NCBI GenBank assembly: GCA_003646935.1 | Contig: QMLW01000165.1 | Span: 1-5,525, forward strand | Direction of reading: 5' to 3' | DNA: 5,525 nt | Origin: Deltaproteobacteria bacterium | Lineage (GTDB): Bacteria; Desulfobacterota; DSM-4660; Desulfatiglandales; B25-G16 | In this document: positions 1 through 5,402 of the stretch, one piece after another | How positions within the stretch are numbered: position 1 is the stretch's first letter | Layout: every line of letters starts with the position of its first letter | Notes under the pieces: model-generated | Told to the model about the DNA's origin: nothing | The model's input: only the letters and a program-made list of their open reading frames with translations | The model's database searches: none | Made by a program: the position numbers and the translations under genes

Positions 1-1
1 G

Positions 2-640
2 CAGAAGATCCCAAAGGAGCTTGAGAAACGAAGGCAGGAACTTGAGCACCTGAAGAAGGACATCGAGGGAGACCAAGCGACGCTGGAGGAGTTCAAGGAG
101 GAGAGAAGAAAGATCGAGAGGGAGTTGGAGGAGGTAGAGGCAAAATACAAAAAAAGCAGGGCGAAACTCGATGAGGTCAAGTCGAACAAGGAATACCAGG
201 CGGTGATGAAGGAGCTTGCGGACATCAAAGCGCTCACCAATGAAAAGGAGGACGTGGTGATAAAGTGGATGGAGGACATCGAGCTCCAGGAAGCCGAATG
301 CGCAAGAAACAACGAGCTATGGGAGGAATCGCTAAGGGAGTATACGGCACAAGAGCGGCAATTCGAGGACTTGACCAGGGAGTTCGATAAGGAGGTCCAA
401 GCGCTTACACAGGAAAAACAGGAGTTGACCCAACAGTTTGATGGGGGTCTCTTGAGCAGGTACAAGAGGTTGCGTTCCCAGCTGAGTGGCCGGGTGGTAG
501 TTTCCGTAATAGATGCCGTATGCCAGGGATGCCATCTCGGCATTCCCCCTCAGCAATATAATATGTTACTCAAGGGCGATTCCACACAGATTTGCCCCCA
601 TTGTTCCAGGATTATCTATTGGGAAGATAAAGAGGAATGA
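2..640 (+). CDS. CT398-type coiled-coil zinc-ribbon protein, 5' end missing
   Basis: The reading frame is open from the left edge, and 212 codons are visible before the TGA at 638-640. The first ~165 visible residues are strongly charged, rich in Glu, Lys, Arg and Gln, and lack Pro, which indicates a long coiled coil. It includes the stretch KSNKEYQAVMKELADIK, typical of the CT398/DUF164 family. The C-terminus is a zinc ribbon with CQGC (visible residues 174-177) and CPHC (198-201). Family members are usually near 240 residues, so about 25-35 N-terminal residues probably lie outside the window. A TTG at 125 is internal and should not be taken as the start. The family's role is unsettled; a nucleic-acid or protein-binding adaptor is the usual guess. 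The gene lies just upstream of rnpB, an arrangement I associate with Deltaproteobacteria. The family call is firm, the function is not. Confidence 0.9.
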   Translation, partial: QKIPKELEKRRQELEHLKKDIEGDQATLEEFKEERRKIERELEEVEAKYKKSRAKLDEVKSNKEYQAVMKELADIKALTNEKEDVVIKWMEDIELQEAECARNNELWEESLREYTAQERQFEDLTREFDKEVQALTQEKQELTQQFDGGLLSRYKRLRSQLSGRVVVSVIDAVCQGCHLGIPPQQYNMLLKGDSTQICPHCSRIIYWEDKEE

Positions 641-649
641 GTAATTTTT

Positions 650-753
650 GATTTTAGATTTGCGATTTTCGATTGTAAATTATAGGTTCTTCAATGATTT
701 TCAGCGTAGTAGTTTGTTCTCAATCGAAAATGGACAATTGGCAATCGAAAATG
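650..753. repeat. AT-rich heptad repeat array in two opposed blocks
   Basis: The left block (650-684) reads as five consecutive 7-bp units: GATTTTA, GATTTGC, GATTTTC, GATTGTA, AATTATA. The right block (719-753) reads as five units in the opposite sense: CTCAATC, GAAAATG, GACAATT, GGCAATC, GAAAATG. A 14-bp direct repeat (CAATCGAAAATGGA) occurs at 721-734 and 742-755, 21 bp apart, which is three heptads. An 11-bp perfect inverted repeat pairs 665-675 with 721-731. The sequence between the blocks (685-718) contains one more GATTTTC at 695-701. The spacer could be translated in one frame, but that product is only the repeat read as protein. The array lies between the zinc-ribbon stop and the rnpB 5' end, so it may overlap rnpB transcription signals. 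I found no convincing promoter in it. Confidence 0.7.
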
Positions 754-757
754 GAGT

Positions 758-1156
758 GATGTTAGGGCAGGACGAATGGTCGCTGTTCTATGGTTATCAT
801 AGAAGGGAGGAAAGTCCGGGCTCCGCAGGGCAAGATGCTGGGTAACGCCCAGTCCCGGCAACGGGAAGGAAAGTGCCACAGAAAATATACCGCCCTCTCA
901 GGTGATCGATACATTTGATTGGGTAAGGGTGAAAAGGCGAGGTAAGAGCTCACCGCTCCGATGGTGACATCGGAGGCTCGGTAAACCCCATCTGGAGCAA
1001 GGCCAAATAGAAGGACGTTTGAGGGCTGCCCGCCCGAGTCCTTGGGTAGGTCGCTTGATCCCGCCGGAAACGGCGGGGCTAGATGAATGACCATTGCCCC
1101 GTAGAGGGTGACCGACACGGGGAACAGAACCCGGCTTATGGACTGCTCTAACATCT
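758..1156 (+). ncRNA. rnpB: RNase P RNA, bacterial type A
   Basis: This is the catalytic RNA of ribonuclease P, which removes 5' leaders from tRNA precursors. The conserved core is present: GAGGAAAGTCCGGGCTCC at 807-824, GGTAAGGGTGAAA-like sequence near 921-934, GAGCAAGGCCAAATAG at 995-1010, and ACAGAACCCGGCTTAT at 1124-1139. Helices that can be paired by eye are P1 (758-770 with 1143-1155, 13 bp with one G-U), P2 (775-781 with 1089-1095, 7 bp), P3 (786-792 with 798-804), P12 (956-963 with 968-975, GTGA loop), P18 (1060-1066 with 1071-1077, GAAA loop) and P19 (1097-1102 with 1117-1122). P1 sets the ends to within a few bases. The length of about 400 nt is normal. No terminator follows, and the yggT ribosome-binding site lies ~35 nt downstream. 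Protein-coding readings across this interval on either strand are spurious. Confidence 0.97.
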
Positions 1157-1190
1157 CCCATAATAGTTCTCGTACCATCTCGATTTGTTC

Positions 1191-1200
1191 GGGGGAAAGG
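1191..1200 (+). promoter_or_regulatory. Purine-rich ribosome-binding site of yggT
   Basis: GGGGGAAAGG ends two bases before the ATG at 1203, with the GGGGGA part about six bases away. It supports ATG 1203 over the in-frame TTG at 1185, which would put these purines inside the coding sequence. Confidence 0.55.
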
Positions 1201-1202
1201 GC

Positions 1203-1505
1203 ATGTTTGTGGTAGCGAATTTTCTGATTGCGATCGCGAGGATTTTGGATATTGCACTGACTATCTACATGTGGCTTATTATAGGAAGGGCGATCATTTC
1301 ATGGGTGAATCCCGATCCATACAACACTATCGTGAGGTTTTTGTATTCCTCGACGGAGCCGGTCCTATACAACATACGTCGGAGGCTACCGATTAGCTTT
1401 GGCGGATTCGACTTCTCGCCTATCATCGCGATCTTCGCTATTATCTTCATCCAGATCTTTCTGGTTGACAGTTTGACGCAGTTCGCAGCAAGCCTCGGTA
1501 GATAG
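1203..1505 (+). CDS. yggT: YggT family integral membrane protein
   Basis: This is a 100-residue protein with two hydrophobic stretches, about residues 5-32 and 71-90. They flank a polar segment with the YggT/Ycf19 signatures ISWVNPDPYN (32-41), TEPVLYNIRRRLP (51-63) and GGFDFSPI (67-74). That is a single YggT repeat; the E. coli protein has two. The family is linked to the membrane and in some bacteria to osmotic stress or cell division, and to chloroplast Ycf19, but no biochemical activity is settled. The start is ATG 1203 behind a purine-rich site; an upstream in-frame TTG at 1185 would add six residues without family support. The stop TAG (1503-1505) shares its last base with the GTG start of yggU, so the two are probably translationally coupled. 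It lies 47 bases past the 3' end of rnpB and may share its transcript. Confidence 0.93.
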   Translation: MFVVANFLIAIARILDIALTIYMWLIIGRAIISWVNPDPYNTIVRFLYSSTEPVLYNIRRRLPISFGGFDFSPIIAIFAIIFIQIFLVDSLTQFAASLGR

Positions 1506-1771
1506 TGAGCGATGCGGTTCTAAAGGTTACGGTACTACCCCGCTCATCAATAAACAAGGTGGTGGGTTTTGAGGGCGATACCTTGAAGCTGAAGGTCAAG
1601 TCAGCACCTGTTGATGGTTTGGCGAACAGGGATCTGATCGCCCTATTGTCCAAACACCTCAAGATTGCCAAGGGGAGAATGGAGATCGTTTCGGGGCATA
1701 GCTCCCGGATTAAGATTATCAAATTTCACGATATGTCAGACGATGAGCTCTTAGCCGCCTTAAACGATTAA
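1505..1771 (+). CDS. yggU: YggU / DUF167 family protein
   Basis: This is an 88-residue soluble protein. It shows the DUF167 pattern: VLPRSSINKVVG near residues 10-21, LKLKVKSAPVDGLANRDLI (27-45), a KHLKIAKGRMEIVSGHSSRIK block at about 50-70, and a short acidic tail. The length is close to the usual family size of about 90-100 residues. The function is unknown; structures of homologues show a compact alpha/beta fold. The start is GTG 1505, in the arrangement TAGTG with the yggT stop. The upstream sequence has no clear Shine-Dalgarno, which fits coupled re-initiation after yggT. YggT-YggU adjacency is widespread in bacteria, so the pairing supports both calls. No terminator is obvious directly after the TAA. 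Confidence 0.92.
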   Translation: MSDAVLKVTVLPRSSINKVVGFEGDTLKLKVKSAPVDGLANRDLIALLSKHLKIAKGRMEIVSGHSSRIKIIKFHDMSDDELLAALND

Positions 1772-1889
1772 CCACACATGCTGCGCCTTCCAGCAACCAG
1801 GCCAAATCAATCACACTCGAGTAAGGCTTCACCTCAAACCAATACATTACGAGTAGAATAGGACATGCCCTCGGTAGCTTTCGCCATGA

Positions 1890-1942
1890 GGCTGAGGGCG
1901 TAAGGCGCATGGCGTATAACCTTGTGCCTTGCGCCCTGCGCC
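1890..1942. repeat. GC-rich heptad repeat hairpin (REP-like)
   Basis: Three adjacent 7-bp units, GGCGTAA GGCGCAT GGCGTAT (1897-1917), are followed after AACC (1918-1921) by three units in the opposite sense, TTGTGCC TTGCGCC CTGCGCC (1922-1942). The preceding GGCTGAG (1890-1896) may be a degraded fourth unit. Folded in register, the arms form a 21-bp stem with a 4-base loop, three mismatches and a few G-U pairs. A register-shifted alternative pairs 1895-1909 with 1923-1937 and has no mismatch, only two G-U pairs. There is no T-run after it, so it is not a classic intrinsic terminator. Its position between yggU and coaBC suits an extragenic palindromic element or mRNA-end stabiliser; that is inference. 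Confidence 0.7.
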
Positions 1943-2001
1943 AATTTGCATATCATCTTAGATCAATGTTAAAGGTGAAATAGATGTAGGGATTTTGCGT
2001 T

Positions 2002-2097
2002 ATGAAGAAATTTCGCTACCATACCCATGAGTTCTCGGGCCTTGAGGGGCCGAAGGTGGTGAGATTTTTGTTGCCAAAACTGCTCTTTTGGCTTTAA
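2002..2097 (+). CDS. Possible 31-residue small ORF upstream of coaBC
   Basis: ATG at 2002 is preceded by AGGGA (1988-1992) nine bases upstream and runs 31 codons to TAA at 2095-2097. The product would begin MKKFRYHTHEFSGLEG and end in a hydrophobic, basic tail VVRFLLPKLLFWL, which could be membrane-associating. I do not recognise any family. An ORF this short can easily arise by chance, and a small inverted repeat overlaps its 3' end. It could be a leader peptide, a short membrane peptide, or nothing. It ends 57 bases before coaBC. Confidence 0.2.
   Translation: MKKFRYHTHEFSGLEGPKVVRFLLPKLLFWL
2073..2092 (+). other. Small hairpin, GCCAAAA / TTTTGGC
   Basis: A perfect 7-bp stem (2073-2079 with 2086-2092) closes a 6-base loop and is followed by TTTAAATAAC. 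The stem has only three G-C pairs and the T-run is three long, so it would make a poor intrinsic terminator. It could be a weak attenuator-like structure ahead of coaBC or a chance palindrome. Confidence 0.25.
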
Positions 2098-2154
2098 ATA
2101 ACATGATGAGCGCGGATTATTTCATTCCGGGGATCTGAACAAGAGTGATACGGT

Positions 2155-3351
2155 ATGGAGGATCTCGAGGGCAAACGGATAATTGTTGGCATCACGGGGA
2201 GTATTGCAGCGTACAAGTCCGCAGAACTGGTGCGGCTCTTGATAAGGCGAGGTGCGGAGCTCAGGGTGGTTATGACCAAACATGCCACGCACTTTATCAG
2301 TCCGCTCACCTTTGAGACGCTTTCGGGAAAGAGCGTGATAACGGATATGTTCTCCCAGCCTGGTATAACGCTTGATCACGTATCACTCGGACAGAAGAGC
2401 GATCTCATAGCCATAGCCCCGGCCACGGCGAACACAGTAGGCAAGATCGCCCATGGAATTGGTGATGACTTCCTCTCTACCCTCATTCTTGCGGCCACGT
2501 GCAAGGTACTCGTGTGCCCAGCAATGGACAAGGAGATGTTTCAAAATCCCATTGTCCAGGCCAATCTGGAAAGCTTGAAGGAGCAAGGTATCGTCGTCAT
2601 GGAACCCGATGAGGGGATGTTGGCCAGTGGGTCTGTGGGCACGGGTCGCCTGCCCGATCCATCAACCATCGCTGAGGAAATTACCTGCATCCTCTCCGAT
2701 AGGGATCTGAAGGGACTCAAAGCACTTATTACCGCGGGTCCTACGATTGAGTACATCGATCCGGTGAGGATATTGACCAATAGGTCCACGGGTAAGATGG
2801 GTTATGCATTGGCGCGAGCAGCACAAAGGAGAGGTGCGGAGGTCACCTTGGTGAGCGGGCCCACGTATCTCGAGCAACCGCGGGGTGTCACTACCATACA
2901 CGTGCAAACGGCCGAGGAGATGCGGGAGGCCGTTGTGGCTAATTTCAAGGATAAGGATGTGGTTATCAAGGCGGCCGCAGTGAGCGACTATAGGCCTCGC
3001 AGAAAGGCAGCGCACAAGGAGAAGAAGCCGAATGTCACCACATCGATGGAACTAGAGCCAACACCGGATATACTCGCAGAGCTCGGAAGAGGCAAGGGAG
3101 CTACGCTGCTCGTTGGTTTCGCTGCGGAGACAACGGAGCATGTGGCAAGGGCGGTGGAAAAGATCAAGAAGAAGAACCTGGATCTGATCGTGCTCAACGA
3201 TGTGTCCAAGGACGATCGGGGATTTGCGGTTAACTCGAATGAAGTCAGGATACTAGACAGGGATGGCAATGAACAGCAGATCCCCCTGATGTCAAAGGAG
3301 GCCGTGGCAGATAAAATTCTCGACAGGATAAAGGATTTACGGGGAGTATGA
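2155..3351 (+). CDS. coaBC: Bifunctional CoaBC (phosphopantothenoylcysteine synthetase / decarboxylase)
   Basis: CoaBC carries out two consecutive steps of coenzyme A synthesis: CTP-dependent joining of 4'-phosphopantothenate to cysteine, then FMN-dependent decarboxylation to 4'-phosphopantetheine. The 398-residue length is normal. The N-terminal CoaC domain has GITGSIAAYKSAEL (12-25, flavin binding), the catalytic-type His75 in LDHVSLG, PATANTVGKIAHGIGDD (89-105) and PAMDKEM (122-128). The C-terminal CoaB domain (about 186-398) has LITAGPTIEYIDPVR (191-205), TNRSTGKMG (208-216), AAAVSDYRP (273-281), the Lys-rich loop at 288-291, GFAAET (321-326) and LNDVSKDDRGF (347-357). Two residues are unusual relative to E. 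coli: Asp125 replaces Asn in PAMN, and Ser158 replaces the flap Cys in ASGSVGTGR. Both also occur, as I recall, in Bacteroidetes CoaBC. The start is ATG 2155, with a weak AAGAG nine bases upstream. The stop overlaps the next start (ATGA). Confidence 0.97.
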   Translation: MEDLEGKRIIVGITGSIAAYKSAELVRLLIRRGAELRVVMTKHATHFISPLTFETLSGKSVITDMFSQPGITLDHVSLGQKSDLIAIAPATANTVGKIAHGIGDDFLSTLILAATCKVLVCPAMDKEMFQNPIVQANLESLKEQGIVVMEPDEGMLASGSVGTGRLPDPSTIAEEITCILSDRDLKGLKALITAGPTIEYIDPVRILTNRSTGKMGYALARAAQRRGAEVTLVSGPTYLEQPRGVTTIHVQTAEEMREAVVANFKDKDVVIKAAAVSDYRPRRKAAHKEKKPNVTTSMELEPTPDILAELGRGKGATLLVGFAAETTEHVARAVEKIKKKNLDLIVLNDVSKDDRGFAVNSNEVRILDRDGNEQQIPLMSKEAVADKILDRIKDLRGV

Positions 3352-4085
3352 GTGCAAGAGAGGAGATAGCGGATATCGTAGCTGCGGCAAGACGACAGTT
3401 GCTCTATGATCGTGAGATCGGATTGGAGGCACCGTATCTGTCCAGCAGAAACCGTGCCTATCTTGAGCGGGGGCCTCACCTAAATCCATTACCCTCATCT
3501 GGGTCTGTTCCGTACCAGAGCCTTTCGGAACTGGAGCATTTCATAGGCGATTGCCATCGGTGCAAGCTGTGCAAGGGGAGAAAACATGTCGTCTTTGGCG
3601 AGGGAGACCCACGCGCCAGGCTCGTGTTTGTAGGCGAAGCCCCCGGGATGGATGAGGATCAAACAGGGAGGCCCTTTGTGGGACAAGCGGGCAGGCTATT
3701 AACCGATATTATCAGAGCCATGGGCCTCACACGAGATGAGGTATACATCTGCAACATCGTGAAGTGCCATCCTCCCGGCAATAGGGATCCTGAGGCCGAT
3801 GAGATAGAGACATGCCTTCCCTTTCTGAGGGCGCAGATCTCCCTCATTCAGCCGGAGGTCATTTGTAGCCTTGGAAGGATATCCGCGCAGAGTTTGGTGG
3901 ATAAGAGCCTGAAGATCACCCGGGACAGGGGTCGATGGTGCTCATTTATGGGGATCCCCCTGATGCCCACCTATCACCCTGCGTATTTGTTGCGGTATCC
4001 ACAAGCAAAGCGGCAGGTGTGGGAGGATGTCCAAGGGATCATGAAGGAACTGGGGCTTGCAAACCCAAGGGAGGTTCAAGGGTAG
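3348..4085 (+). CDS. udg: Uracil-DNA glycosylase, family 4 (4Fe-4S)
   Basis: This enzyme excises uracil from DNA to begin base-excision repair. The 245-residue protein has a ~60-residue N-terminal extension, then the iron-sulfur UDG domain. The four expected cluster ligands are Cys69 and Cys72 (CHRC), Cys140 (NIVKC) and Cys156 (ETC). Motif 1 is GEAPGMDEDQTGRPFVGQAG (96-115), and NRDPEADEIETC lies at 145-156. The C-terminal motif is TYHPAYLLR (208-216), where family 4 has its conserved HPA/HPS. A further Cys75 follows the first pair, where some homologues have a non-Cys residue. The extension resembles that seen on other family-4 glycosylases annotated as the N-terminal domain of a phage-type polymerase, but no polymerase domain is present. 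The ATG is embedded in the coaBC stop (ATGA), so translation is probably coupled; nfeD starts seven bases after the TAG. Confidence 0.95.
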   Translation: MSAREEIADIVAAARRQLLYDREIGLEAPYLSSRNRAYLERGPHLNPLPSSGSVPYQSLSELEHFIGDCHRCKLCKGRKHVVFGEGDPRARLVFVGEAPGMDEDQTGRPFVGQAGRLLTDIIRAMGLTRDEVYICNIVKCHPPGNRDPEADEIETCLPFLRAQISLIQPEVICSLGRISAQSLVDKSLKITRDRGRWCSFMGIPLMPTYHPAYLLRYPQAKRQVWEDVQGIMKELGLANPREVQG

Positions 4086-4090
4086 GAAAG
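4084..4090 (+). promoter_or_regulatory. Ribosome-binding site deciding the nfeD start
   Basis: AGGAAAG overlaps the glycosylase stop codon and ends two bases before ATG 4093, with its AGG core six bases away. The upstream in-frame ATG at 4057 lies inside the glycosylase gene and would place 12 charged residues ahead of an otherwise clean signal peptide, so 4093 is preferred. Confidence 0.6.
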
Positions 4091-4092
4091 AA

Positions 4093-5391
4093 ATGAGAAA
4101 GTCTATTGTTGCCATTCTTTTCATTGCATTCACCGTAGCGCTCATCACCCGCGGTGCTCATGCAGAGAAGGGAGATGCCATGGTGATTGAGCTTGCGAAC
4201 ACTATTAATCCAGGCACAGCCCAATTCGTGAAAAAGGGGCTGGAACGAGCCCAAAACGAGGGGTATGGATTGGTCATCATCAGGTTGGATACACCCGGCG
4301 GCCTCGATACCTCTATGAGGACTATCGTGAAGTCCATATTGAACTCCTCTATCCCCGTTGTGGTGTACGTGGCACCTCGAGGCGCGAGGGCAGCATCGGC
4401 CGGGGTAATGATTACCGTTGCGGCTCATGTCGCAGCGATGGCCCCTCAGACGAACATAGGTGCTGCTCACCCTGTGAGCGCCGGTGGTAAGGAAATTGAC
4501 AAGACCATGTCCGAGAAGGTGGTCAATGATATGGTCGCCTATGTGAGGAGCATTGCCAAAGAGAGGGGACGAAATCAGGACTGGGTCGAGAAGGCTATCA
4601 GAGAGAGCGTCAGCATCACCGCGGATGTGGCGGTGGCAGAAAACGTCGTCGATTTGGTGGCCGGGGATCTGGATGAGCTCTTGAAACTCTTGGATGGGCG
4701 GGAAGTAGCTCTCGATAATGTAACCGTGACCCTTGAAACCGAGGGTTCGAGGTTGGTCTATGTCAAGCTGGGCTGGAGGGACAGGGTGCTGAATACTATA
4801 AGCAACCCGAATATCGCGTATATTCTCATGATGATCGGCATGGCAGGCCTCTATTTTGAGCTTGCCCATCCCGGCGCCATTTTTCCAGGGGTTATCGGGG
4901 CCATATCCCTCATTTTGGCCTTTTTCGCATTTCAGACGCTTCCGGTGAACTATGCCGGGCTGCTGCTCAGCGGTTTGGCCATCGTCTTTTTCATTGCGGA
5001 GGTCAAGGTGACCAGCTACGGAATGCTATCCCTGGCTGGCCTCATTTCCCTCACACTCGGCTCAGTTATGCTGTTTGAGGATGTACGGGTATCCTTGAAG
5101 CTCATGGCGCCGACTATTGTACTGATAGGCGGCTTTTTCGTTGGCATCGCCTATTTGGCGTTCAGGGCCTATAGGAGGGCACCAAAAGGCGGTATGGAGG
5201 GGCTCATTGGTGAGGCCGGGGTTGTCGAGGAGAGGATCGATCCTGTTGGACTGGTCTTTGCGCATGGTGAGTACTGGAAGGCGAGCAGCGATGAGGTTGC
5301 CGAAGAAGGGGAAAAGGTGGAGATTATCGGCTCAAAGGGCCTTGAGCTGGTAGTAAGAAAACAGAAGGATAATCAACACGAAAAGAAATAG
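4093..5391 (+). CDS. nfeD: NfeD family membrane serine protease (ClpP-like domain, long form)
   Basis: From ATG 4093 the protein has 432 residues, the usual size of the long NfeD form. Residues 1-24 form a signal peptide: basic MRKS, a hydrophobic core, and AHA before EKG. A ClpP/SppA-like domain follows, with RLDTPGG (64-70), the nucleophile Ser102 in RAASAG, and Lys142 in MSEKVVND. These match the Ser-Lys dyad known from Pyrococcus PH1510. A membrane region has about five hydrophobic segments (about 241-257, 261-282, 286-303, 309-327, 338-357). Residues about 368-423 form the small NfeD OB-fold domain, with GEYWKASSD at 392-400. PH1510-type proteases cleave the C-terminal region of partner stomatins, and a stomatin-like gene begins 11 bases downstream, which fits that partnership. 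The soluble protease domain would face outward across the cytoplasmic membrane. Confidence 0.95.
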   Translation: MRKSIVAILFIAFTVALITRGAHAEKGDAMVIELANTINPGTAQFVKKGLERAQNEGYGLVIIRLDTPGGLDTSMRTIVKSILNSSIPVVVYVAPRGARAASAGVMITVAAHVAAMAPQTNIGAAHPVSAGGKEIDKTMSEKVVNDMVAYVRSIAKERGRNQDWVEKAIRESVSITADVAVAENVVDLVAGDLDELLKLLDGREVALDNVTVTLETEGSRLVYVKLGWRDRVLNTISNPNIAYILMMIGMAGLYFELAHPGAIFPGVIGAISLILAFFAFQTLPVNYAGLLLSGLAIVFFIAEVKVTSYGMLSLAGLISLTLGSVMLFEDVRVSLKLMAPTIVLIGGFFVGIAYLAFRAYRRAPKGGMEGLIGEAGVVEERIDPVGLVFAHGEYWKASSDEVAEEGEKVEIIGSKGLELVVRKQKDNQHEKK

Positions 5392-5398
5392 AGGAGGT
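5392..5398 (+). promoter_or_regulatory. Strong Shine-Dalgarno of the stomatin-like gene
   Basis: AGGAGGT, a near-perfect complement to the 16S rRNA 3' end, begins one base after the nfeD stop codon ends and stands four bases before ATG 5403. It is the strongest ribosome-binding site in the window and suggests higher translation of this gene than of its protease partner. Confidence 0.8.
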
Positions 5399-5402
5399 TA
5401 CC

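Larger units (their letters stand above)
1772..2154. other. Intergenic spacer between yggU and coaBC
   Basis: This 383-bp stretch holds no gene I can support firmly. From 1772 to about 1889 I see nothing recognisable: no tRNA, no clean terminator and no convincing ORF. Positions 1890-1942 hold a heptad-repeat hairpin. From 1943 the sequence becomes AT-richer and must contain the promoter of the coaBC operon unless that operon reads through from yggU. The best -10-like hexamer is TATCAT at 1951-1956, with only a weak TTGCGC (1929-1934) 16 bp upstream, so I do not call it. A 31-codon ORF (2002-2097) and a small hairpin (2073-2092) are listed separately at low confidence. Confidence 0.7.

Noticed and set aside
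648..845. 65-codon plus-strand frame crossing the repeat array into rnpB
   Set aside because: Its sequence is the heptad repeat translated (IENGQLAIENG) followed by the RNase P RNA core; it is not a protein gene.
762..1257. Two long open frames on the minus strand (to 138 codons) across the rnpB region
   Set aside because: They lie over a well-supported structured RNA and have no recognisable domain or ribosome-binding site; GC-rich structured RNA often leaves frames open by chance.
1719..1910. 63-codon minus-strand frame ending inside yggU
   Set aside because: It starts inside the heptad repeat, has no ribosome-binding site and reads antisense into yggU; kept only as a note on the unexplained spacer.
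1929..1956. Possible promoter TTGCGC, 16 bp, TATCAT before coaBC
   Set aside because: The -35 matches the consensus at only three of six positions and is part of the heptad hairpin, so the match is probably incidental.
2073..2100. Intrinsic terminator after yggU or the small ORF
   Set aside because: The stem has only three G-C pairs and three T residues follow, too weak for a confident terminator.
2988..3479. 163-codon Ser-rich frame antisense to the end of coaBC
   Set aside because: Low-complexity composition mirrors the coaBC codons, and it lacks a plausible start site and any family resemblance.
4057..4092. Earlier ATG for nfeD
   Set aside because: It would overlap the glycosylase gene and put charged residues before a clean signal peptide; ATG 4093 has a better placed AGGAAAG.
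4039..4869. 276-codon open frame antisense to nfeD
   Set aside because: It is rich in His, Asp and Pro as expected from the complement of a real gene, shows no domain, and nfeD on the other strand has a signal peptide, catalytic motifs and membrane segments.
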